Positions 1 to 5,386 of a stretch of 15,607 nt of DNA are shown here, piece after piece. How positions within the stretch are numbered: the first letter of the stretch is position 1; every line of letters begins with the position of its first letter. The translations under genes and the position numbers were made by a program. Source of the stretch: an uncultured Erysipelotrichaceae bacterium (GTDB lineage Bacteria > Bacillota_I > Bacilli_A > RF39 > UBA660); the NCBI GenBank assembly GCA_902803795.1, contig CADCRC010000136.1, positions 1-15,607 of the forward strand. Reading direction: 5' to 3'. The notes below the pieces were generated by a model. The model ran no database searches, was not told the origin of the DNA, and saw only the letters and a program-made list of their open reading frames with translations.

Positions 1-597
1 TGTAGTACCAAAAAAACTATTATCAGAAAGTATATTAGTAGTATGCATATGTCTAATATTTTCATTAACTTTATAATAAGCAATAGACTTAACTAAACTA
101 AGAGGAATTATTTCATAATCACCATTTTTAACATAACCTTCAAATCCATTAATCATTATTTTTGCACTAAATCCACCATTATATTCAACTACATCTTCTA
201 ATGCAGCATCAACACCACCATATCCAGCATAAGATGCTACATAAGTATAAGCAGAATTAGAATAATAATTTTTATATAAATAAACAAGTTGACTAGATGA
301 ATAACTTAAATCAACAATACCATATTTTGCATTAACAATTCTATTTATACCATTAACTTTTCCAAAAACAACAACATTATCATTATTTAAACTATTCATT
401 TTATTTAAAGCATCATTATACGAAATATAACATTCAATATGACCTATATTACCATTAGATGATATAGTCGCAACCTCATAATTAGAACAACTATTTCTAC
501 TAGAATAATCTAGAGCACTAACTTTAGGAGAAATAAAAACTATACAAATAAATACAAATAAAAATAATACTCTTTTTATTATTTTAAAAAATTGCAT
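1..597 (-). CDS. Exported protein, probably cell-wall acting (5' part only; continues past the left edge)
   Basis: The first 199 codons are present and the reading frame stays open to base 1. The start is the ATG at 595-597, six bases after a strong GGAGGTGAT Shine-Dalgarno (601-609). Residues 1-28 form a signal peptide: basic n-region (K5, K8, R9), hydrophobic core 10-23, and a probable cleavage site after V26-S27-A28. The mature part contains Cys37 and Cys56, a stretch reading VVVFGKVNGINRIVNAKYGI, and a later beta-rich segment around residues 150-185 (GFSAKIMINGFEGYVKNGDY). From memory this resembles the N-terminal region of exported glucosaminidase-type (LytB-like) proteins of gut Bacilli/Mollicutes relatives; no catalytic domain is visible here, so the enzyme activity is an inference. 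The gene has its own promoter and a WalR/PhoP-like tandem operator upstream, which fits a wall-maintenance role. It is not obviously co-transcribed with the TPR gene, from which a hairpin separates it. Confidence 0.75.
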   Translation of the reverse strand, partial: MQFFKIIKRVLFLFVFICIVFISPKVSALDYSSRNSCSNYEVATISSNGNIGHIECYISYNDALNKMNSLNNDNVVVFGKVNGINRIVNAKYGIVDLSYSSSQLVYLYKNYYSNSAYTYVASYAGYGGVDAALEDVVEYNGGFSAKIMINGFEGYVKNGDYEIIPLSLVKSIAYYKVNENIRHMHTTNILSDNSFFGTT

Positions 598-621
598 AGA
601 ATCACCTCCAATATATATACA

Positions 622-652
622 ATTATACTATACAAAATTATAATTTAATCAA
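622..652 (-). promoter_or_regulatory. Putative promoter of the exported protein gene
   Basis: On the minus strand TTGATT (647-652) and TATAAT (622-627) are separated by 19 bases. The spacing is longer than the 17-base ideal, so activator help would be expected. A second TATAAT lies at 637-642, but its best upstream partner (CTTTAC, 16-base spacer) overlaps the tandem repeats. Assigned by eye only. Confidence 0.35.
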
Positions 653-657
653 AATAA

Positions 658-685
658 AGTAAAGCATATGTAAAGCAAGTGTAAA
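658..685. promoter_or_regulatory. Tandem direct-repeat operator, WalR/PhoP-like
   Basis: The plus strand reads TGTAAA (669-674), five bases, then TGTAAA (680-685); one further unit upstream is AGTAAA (658-663), also five bases away. The three hexamers therefore repeat every 11 bp, about one helical turn. This matches the published WalR (YycF) consensus TGTWAH-N5-TGTWAH. Read on the minus strand it is TTTACA-N5-TTTACA-N5-TTTACT, which also resembles the PhoP-box pattern of OmpR-family regulators. The array lies just upstream of the -35 hexamer at 647-652, an activator position. The identity of the regulator is inferred. Confidence 0.5.
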
Positions 686-691
686 CTAACA

Positions 692-730
692 TAAAAAGAT
701 TATAACTACATTTAATAATTATAATCTTTT
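692..730 (-). terminator. AT-rich hairpin at the end of the thrS-TPR operon
   Basis: A perfect 12-bp inverted repeat (694-705 with 719-730, 13-base loop) ends in a run of five T on the minus strand. The right arm includes the TPR gene stop codon. The stem has only one G-C pair, so it may be a weak terminator; being symmetric, it could act in either direction. Confidence 0.4.
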
Positions 731-2296
731 ATATTTTAAATTAAATTTTTCAACTTGTGATTTTTCCAGATTCTTGTTATTATTCTTATCTTTAACTATA
801 TCAATAGGTCTAATAAAATTATCATCACTATAAGGATACATAGTAATTATCTTCTTAGTATTAGGAATACATACAACTTTTAAATATTTTCTTCTTTTAT
901 CTTCAGAAATACCTATCATATCAAAATAATAAATATCCATAAGTTCATCATTAACCCTATATCTATAATCCAACTTTCTTCTAATATCATAATATAATTT
1001 TGAAACATCTATATTTTCTTTAAAAGAACATTTTTCTTTTCTATGATTAATTATATGATTTATTGCTTCTCTTTTATCATATTTAATAATCTGTTTTCTA
1101 ACATAATAATATTTATCATCAAAATGAACTTTTTTGTTTAAAAATTTACAAATATAATAATATATATTTTCATAAGTAATATTATTATCAAAATCATCCT
1201 TTATAACATCAATATTTTCATTCATATAATTATACAATTCTAAATACTTTTTTTCTCTTAATAAACAAGAACACATCTTATATACAATATTTCTTTTAGA
1301 CATAGTATCATTTGTTTTACATCTATTAAAATATTGCTTTGCTTCATCAAATTTACCTTCGATTAATTTTAAATTTGCTATTTTAGCAATCGATTTATTC
1401 TTAACATCAAAATCATCACTTTCTAAAGAAATATAATAATTATTATATGCTTTATTTAAATCTTTTTTCTTCTCGTAAGCTTCTCCTAAATATAAACAAA
1501 TTTCTCGATCATATTCAGTTTTTCCATATTGATTAGATAAAAATATAACTTTATCATATTCTCTAAATCTAATATTAAATTTTATCTCTTCTAATAAAGT
1601 AGATTTTCTAGGTTCAATATCATATGATTTTTTAAAATAACTTTCTATTTTATTATATTCATCTACATTAATTCCATTAAGTAGTGATGCTTTTCTATAT
1701 AAATATTTTCCCATCAAACAATAATAATTTGAAATAATATCTTTATCATCACTATCTTTTAATAAATTAATATATTTTATTGCTTCATCAAAATTTGCTT
1801 CATTAATATAAAAATTTGACTTTTCTATATAAATATATGGATTATCTACATCTTCTAATATATCTATAGATTCTTTTAATCTATTTTGTTTTTTAAAAAT
1901 TCTAGATAAAGAAATTCTTGAATATAATGCATCATTTGGTGTTTCTTTAACTTCTTTCATATAATAATAAATAGCTTCATTAATATTACCTAATTTTGTT
2001 TCAATATCACCTAATTTATTTAAAGCACTATATTTATTACTAACACCTATCTTATATAAATCAATAAAAATATCTTTTGCTTTATAATAATCTCCAACTA
2101 TATATAATATTTTGCCATAAAGATACCAAGCAAAATAATCATCTGGATACTCATCTAAATATTTTATTATCTCAGAATGTGCTTTAGATATTTTATTTAA
2201 TTTAATAAGATTTTTAATACTATCATATTTTTTTATTTTTTCTTTATATGCATTAACCAATAAATTTCTATCATTTAAATTCTTATTTGTTCTCAA
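719..2296 (-). CDS. TPR-repeat protein with an uncharacterised C-terminal domain
   Basis: This 525-residue soluble protein has no signal peptide or membrane segment. Residues ~35-385 are degenerate tetratricopeptide helices; the clearest units are 54-84, 88-118 and 264-290, with typical W/Y-L/Y-G...A...F/Y spacing. TPR arrays mediate protein-protein contacts. Residues ~405-505 are different: a helix with H414 and H418 (AINHIINHRKE), then a mixed alpha/beta segment ending YLKVVCIPNTKKIITMYPYS, followed by a Lys/Asn-rich tail. That terminal strand pattern resembles BECR-fold RNase domains (RelE/EndoU/colicin-type), but this is only a visual match. The start is TTG at 2294-2296, overlapping the thrS stop by 14 bases, with only a weak GAAAG upstream; there is no in-frame ATG before residue 113, so a non-ATG start and translational coupling to thrS are likely. 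A second possible start is the TTG at codon 13. The function is unknown. Confidence 0.8.
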   Translation of the reverse strand: MRTNKNLNDRNLLVNAYKEKIKKYDSIKNLIKLNKISKAHSEIIKYLDEYPDDYFAWYLYGKILYIVGDYYKAKDIFIDLYKIGVSNKYSALNKLGDIETKLGNINEAIYYYMKEVKETPNDALYSRISLSRIFKKQNRLKESIDILEDVDNPYIYIEKSNFYINEANFDEAIKYINLLKDSDDKDIISNYYCLMGKYLYRKASLLNGINVDEYNKIESYFKKSYDIEPRKSTLLEEIKFNIRFREYDKVIFLSNQYGKTEYDREICLYLGEAYEKKKDLNKAYNNYYISLESDDFDVKNKSIAKIANLKLIEGKFDEAKQYFNRCKTNDTMSKRNIVYKMCSCLLREKKYLELYNYMNENIDVIKDDFDNNITYENIYYYICKFLNKKVHFDDKYYYVRKQIIKYDKREAINHIINHRKEKCSFKENIDVSKLYYDIRRKLDYRYRVNDELMDIYYFDMIGISEDKRRKYLKVVCIPNTKKIITMYPYSDDNFIRPIDIVKDKNNNKNLEKSQVEKFNLKYKRL

Positions 2297-4046
2297 GAGC
2301 CATACTTTCTATCAATTCATTCATTAATTTTAAGAAAGAATCTTTAGATAATGTACTCGTTTTATCAGATCCATATAATCTATAACTAATTGTATTATCA
2401 TCTTTTTCCTTATCACCAAGTATTATTGTATATGGTATTTTAGAAATCTGAGCTTCACGCAATCTATAATTTAATTTTTCATCTCTATCATCAAGTTTTA
2501 CTCTTATATCATTTTTATTTAATAAATCATAAACTTCTTTAGCATACTCTCCTTGATATTTTGGATTAATAGGTAAAATAATTGCTTGAGTAGGCGCACA
2601 CCACAAAGGAAGATTACCCTTAGTCTCTTCTAAATAAAAAGCAATAAATCTATCAATAGAACCCAAAATAGCCCTATGAATTACAACAGGTGTCTTCTTA
2701 CTACCATCTTTATCTACATAAGTCAAATCAAACCTCATAGGAAGACAGAAATCTAATTGACAAGTAGATAAAGTATATTCATTACCAACAGCAGGTTTAA
2801 CCTGTACATCAAGTTTAGGTCCATAAAAAGCTGCTTCACCAATCTTTTCTACATAATCAATTTTTAAATCATCTAAAACTTCTCTAATCTTATTTTCAGC
2901 ATCATTCCACATTTTTTCATCATTATAATATTTTTCTTTATCTTCAGGATCTCTTAAAGAAAGTTCAAATCTATAATTCTTTATTCCAAAATCTTTATAT
3001 ACTTCTAAAATTAAATCAACAACATCTTTAAATTCATCCTCTATTTGTTCAGGTGTACAGAAAATATGTGAATCATTTTGACAAAAAGTTCTAACTCTTT
3101 CTATTCCCTTTAAAGATCCACTTGTCTCATATCTTGCATCTCTTGCAACTTCAGCAATTCTAACTGGCAAATCTTTATAAGAATGAAGTGAATTACCATA
3201 AATTACCATATGATGAGGACAATTCATAGGACGAAGTACAAACTCTTCATCATCAACTTGCATTATAGGAAACATAGAATCTTTATAATGAGCTAAATGT
3301 CCAGAAGTCTTATATAATTCAACATTTCCCAAAGGAGGTGTTAAAACATGCTTATACCCTCTTTTAATTTCTTTATTCCTAATATAATTTTCAAATAAAT
3401 TCCATAAAATATAGCCATTAGGTAAATACATAGGTAAACCTTTACCAACTAAATCATCAATTAAAAATATTCCAAGATCTTTACCTATTTTTCTATGATC
3501 TCTATTTTTAGCCTCCTCAAGTTCATTTAAATAAGCATCAAGTTCTTCAGGTGTTTCAAAGCATATACCATATATTCTCTGTAACATTTTATTTTTAGAA
3601 TCACCCTTCCAATAAGCTCCAGATACTTTTAATAATTTAAAATTCTTCAATAATTTAGTATTCTCTACATGAGGCCCACGACATAAATCAGTAAAATCAC
3701 CCTGAGTATACATAGAAATATTAGTATTATCATCCATTCTACTAATTAAATCAATTTTATAAGGATCATCACTAAATTGTTTCAAAGCTTCATCTTTAGA
3801 AATTTCATGTCTAACAATTCTCTTATTATCTTTAGAACATTTTTTCATTTCTTTTTCTATTTTAGGTAAATCATCCTCAGTTAATACATTATCACCTAAA
3901 TCAATATCATAATAAAATCCTTCTTCAATAACAGGTCCAACCCAAAATTTTGCTTCAGGATATAAATGTTTCACAGCTTGTGCAAGTAAATGTGCACAAG
4001 AATGATTCATCATACTTAATTTTTCATCTTCCATTATGTTTTTCAT
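2283..4046 (-). CDS. thrS: Threonyl-tRNA synthetase lacking the TGS domain
   Basis: ThrRS charges tRNA-Thr with threonine in the cytoplasm. The protein has 587 residues from the chosen ATG (4044-4046), which lies 9 bases after GAGAGG (4056-4061); an ATG three codons earlier abuts that site and is less likely. It begins directly in the N2 editing domain: HSCAH at 15-19 and DLCRGPH at 120-126 retain the zinc/hydrolysis residues. The class II core has MNCPHH (275-279; C276 is a zinc ligand), motif 2 around RYETSGSLKGIERVR (305-319), DSHIF with H327, and motif 3 with VVIHRAILGSIDR. The C-terminal ~100 residues are the anticodon-binding domain. Bacterial ThrRS is usually ~640 residues with an N-terminal TGS domain of ~60 residues, which is absent here; shorter enzymes of this type are known in mycoplasmas. 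The gene follows a T-box leader and a 71-codon gene (23-base overlap), and its stop overlaps the TPR gene. Confidence 0.97.
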   Translation of the reverse strand: MKNIMEDEKLSMMNHSCAHLLAQAVKHLYPEAKFWVGPVIEEGFYYDIDLGDNVLTEDDLPKIEKEMKKCSKDNKRIVRHEISKDEALKQFSDDPYKIDLISRMDDNTNISMYTQGDFTDLCRGPHVENTKLLKNFKLLKVSGAYWKGDSKNKMLQRIYGICFETPEELDAYLNELEEAKNRDHRKIGKDLGIFLIDDLVGKGLPMYLPNGYILWNLFENYIRNKEIKRGYKHVLTPPLGNVELYKTSGHLAHYKDSMFPIMQVDDEEFVLRPMNCPHHMVIYGNSLHSYKDLPVRIAEVARDARYETSGSLKGIERVRTFCQNDSHIFCTPEQIEDEFKDVVDLILEVYKDFGIKNYRFELSLRDPEDKEKYYNDEKMWNDAENKIREVLDDLKIDYVEKIGEAAFYGPKLDVQVKPAVGNEYTLSTCQLDFCLPMRFDLTYVDKDGSKKTPVVIHRAILGSIDRFIAFYLEETKGNLPLWCAPTQAIILPINPKYQGEYAKEVYDLLNKNDIRVKLDDRDEKLNYRLREAQISKIPYTIILGDKEKDDNTISYRLYGSDKTSTLSKDSFLKLMNELIESMALENK

Positions 4047-4239
4047 TTTCAACATCCTCTCTATATTTTTCCTTTTTTTTCATAAATTCCTCAAGTCTTA
4101 AATCATATAATTGCTTTCTAACTTTCTTTGCTTCTTCAACTAATATAGAAACATCTTTTTTGGAATCATTATTTTTCTTCCCTTCAGTTATCTTTCTTAA
4201 TATCTCTGAATATTTATGTTTTACTTCTTCTACTTCCAT
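4024..4239 (-). CDS. Small highly charged helical protein in the thrS operon, unknown function
   Basis: This 71-residue gene has an excellent start: AAGGAGGT (4243-4250) three bases before ATG at 4237-4239. It is the first gene after the T-box terminator and ends at a TGA inside the 5' end of thrS. About half of its residues are Lys, Arg, Glu or Asp. It looks like two amphipathic helices (residues 1-19 and 28-66) joined by a GKKNNDSKK turn, with no hydrophobic segment and no Cys. I considered ribosomal protein L29 (it has the LYDLRLEEF-like helix) and a detached TGS domain; neither fits, since L29 signature residues are missing and TGS is a beta-grasp fold. Position and ribosome site argue that it is translated and induced by low charged tRNA-Thr. 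A run of eight A (4073-4080) lies at codons 54-56; a one-base deletion there would fuse it in frame to thrS. Confidence 0.7.
   Translation of the reverse strand: MEVEEVKHKYSEILRKITEGKKNNDSKKDVSILVEEAKKVRKQLYDLRLEEFMKKKEKYREDVENEKHNGR
4056..4061 (-). promoter_or_regulatory. Ribosome binding site deciding the thrS start
   Basis: GAGAGG on the minus strand lies 9 bases before the ATG at 4044-4046, whereas the first in-frame ATG (4053-4055) is directly adjacent to it. The downstream ATG is therefore preferred. The site lies inside the 71-codon gene. Confidence 0.6.
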
Positions 4240-4256
4240 TTTACCTCCTTAAAAAC

Positions 4257-4301
4257 AAAAAAAGGACAATACCTTGGAAGTGAATATACACGGTACCATC
4301 C
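4257..4301 (-). terminator. Conditional terminator of the T-box
   Basis: GGATGGTACC (4292-4301) pairs with GGTATTGTCC (4264-4273) over 10 bp, including G-U pairs. An inner GTG/CAC pair may extend the structure. Seven T (4257-4263) follow on the minus strand. The 5' arm contains the T-box bulge, so tRNA binding and termination exclude each other. Confidence 0.88.
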
Positions 4302-4453
4302 CACATTTAACTCTTTCTTTATAACGGTAATAAACCGGGTTTAGATTATCCCCAAACCAGCTCCAAAGTAGTAACTGCTACAATGTTTATCTATTTACAC
4401 CAACCATAGACTCTCTAAAAAACATGAAGTAACAATCATATCTTCTTCATCAC
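4257..4453 (-). ncRNA. T-box riboswitch, threonine-specific (thrS leader)
   Basis: Read on the minus strand, the leader has Stem I with AGAGAG (4411-4416) and a TCTAT/ATAGA helix (4406-4410 with 4390-4394) enclosing GGTTGGTG (4398-4405), the conserved distal Stem I element. On the descending side the specifier region contains ACT (Thr codon) at 4370-4372, followed by a purine; a second overlapping choice ACT is at 4367-4369. TTTGGAGCTGG and a Stem III hairpin (GGTTT...AAACC) follow. The T-box bulge TGGT (4295-4298) lies in GATGGTACCG and would pair with the ACCA end of uncharged tRNA. The 3' part forms either the antiterminator or the terminator at 4257-4301. Expected effect: transcription of the small gene, thrS and the TPR gene rises when tRNA-Thr is uncharged. 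Confidence 0.93.
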
Positions 4454-4459
4454 ATAATT

Positions 4460-4487
4460 ATTATACAACAATAATCATAAAAAACAA
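4460..4487 (-). promoter_or_regulatory. Promoter of the T-box/thrS operon
   Basis: TTGTTT (4482-4487), a 16-base spacer, then consensus TATAAT (4460-4465) on the minus strand. Transcription would begin near 4453, just at the predicted base of Stem I. The promoter lies only ~20 bases past the stop of the preceding gene, with no obvious terminator between, so read-through from that gene may also reach the T-box. Confidence 0.6.
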
Positions 4488-4506
4488 ATAATTTCACAAT
4501 AAAAAA

Positions 4507-5277
4507 CTAAATATTAAGTTTAACTTTCATATCACATATCTCATCATATTCCAGATTAGATATCATAGATATATCATCATTACTAATTTTTTTCTCTAAT
4601 AAATTATAAGTAATTAAATAATTAGAATTATTCAATTTATTTTCTCTAACAAAATCCTTATTATAAGCATCTATATAATCATATGAATTAGACATATAAA
4701 CTAAATAATTATAAGCCTCATATATACCAAATAATTTTATACATGAATATCTATTAGATATATTTCTAATTACTAATAAATTCAATATTATACTCAAAAT
4801 CTGAATATATGTAAAATTATTAAATAATTCTTTCTCATTAATACATTTATTAATCTTATAAAAAGATAAAGCTCTATAATTACCTCTTACTTTATTTAAA
4901 TTAATATAATAATTATATATATTATCATAACACTTTTTTAATATAATTTTATCTCTATTAAAACAAAACTCAATATCATAATACTTAATATAATTATCTA
5001 TATTTTTAATATCTTTAATATTTATATTTATTAAATAACAATCATATATTTTAAAACAAATTTTTCTATTTTTAATTACTATTAATAAATCATCAACATG
5101 TATAACATCATCAATATTATTAGAAAATATAACATTATACTCACTAGGATTAACTCCACTAATTATTCTAATTAAGCTATATAAATAAGTTCTAACATTA
5201 TCATTTTCTAAAAACAATTTAAATATATTCCTATCCATTATATTTATAAAATCACATTTATCAATAATTCTGCTCAT
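4507..5277 (-). CDS. Putative diverged PD-(D/E)XK (Rpn/transposase-type) nuclease-fold protein
   Basis: The 256-residue start is ATG 5275-5277, five bases after GAGGTG (within 5281-5288); an upstream in-frame ATG ten codons earlier lacks a ribosome site. The N-terminus (DRNIFKLFLENDNVRTYLYS at 15-34, then LIRIISGVNPSEYNV) resembles the start of the PD-(D/E)XK nuclease family transposases and Rpn-like proteins that are abundant in gut Bacillota. In that family an Asp in a beta strand is followed by an E-x-Q/K strand. Here D62-D63 precede LLIVIKNRKICFKIYDCY, and the second acidic strand reads IYDCY, so the catalytic Glu seems lost. The rest is very rich in Ile, Asn and Tyr and reads as an alpha/beta soluble protein. 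It has its own promoter and stands alone between two operons. The family assignment rests on recall of sequence flavour and is tentative; it could be an inactive or repurposed paralogue. Confidence 0.55.
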   Translation of the reverse strand: MSRIIDKCDFINIMDRNIFKLFLENDNVRTYLYSLIRIISGVNPSEYNVIFSNNIDDVIHVDDLLIVIKNRKICFKIYDCYLININIKDIKNIDNYIKYYDIEFCFNRDKIILKKCYDNIYNYYINLNKVRGNYRALSFYKINKCINEKELFNNFTYIQILSIILNLLVIRNISNRYSCIKLFGIYEAYNYLVYMSNSYDYIDAYNKDFVRENKLNNSNYLITYNLLEKKISNDDISMISNLEYDEICDMKVKLNI

Positions 5278-5280
5278 GAA

Positions 5281-5288
5281 CCCACCTC
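5281..5288 (-). promoter_or_regulatory. Ribosome binding site deciding the start of the Rpn-like gene
   Basis: GAGGTGGG on the minus strand lies immediately before ATG 5275-5277. It falls inside the longer in-frame reading that would start at 5307, so the shorter start is favoured. Confidence 0.6.
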
Positions 5289-5297
5289 GTGCATAAT

Positions 5298-5326
5298 AAT
5301 GTAACATATTAAATAAATAATTTCAA
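5298..5326 (-). promoter_or_regulatory. Promoter of the Rpn-like gene, overlapping the upstream terminator tail
   Basis: TTGAAA (5321-5326), a 17-base spacer, then TACATT (5298-5303) preceded by TG (extended -10). The -35 hexamer lies in the tail of the ABC transporter gene terminator. Confidence 0.5.
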
Positions 5327-5360
5327 GAAAAAAAGAATAGACGTTTAAATTTCTATTCTT
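5326..5360 (-). terminator. Terminator of the ABC transporter operon
   Basis: AAGAATAG (5353-5360 on the minus strand) pairs with CTATTCTT (5333-5340) around a 12-base loop, followed by a T-rich tract. It lies 27 bases after the transporter stop codon. Confidence 0.7.
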
Positions 5361-5386
5361 AAATTAATATATATTTTTTATTTATA

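Noticed and set aside
4024..4239. Small gene before thrS as ribosomal protein L29 or a split TGS domain
   Set aside because: Has a charged helix reminiscent of L29 but lacks its conserved residues and context; TGS is a beta-grasp fold and this protein looks helical.
3950..4252. Plus-strand open frame of 100 codons over the thrS 5' end and small gene
   Set aside because: Antisense to two well-supported genes with good ribosome sites; low-complexity Phe/Ser-rich product and no ribosome site of its own.
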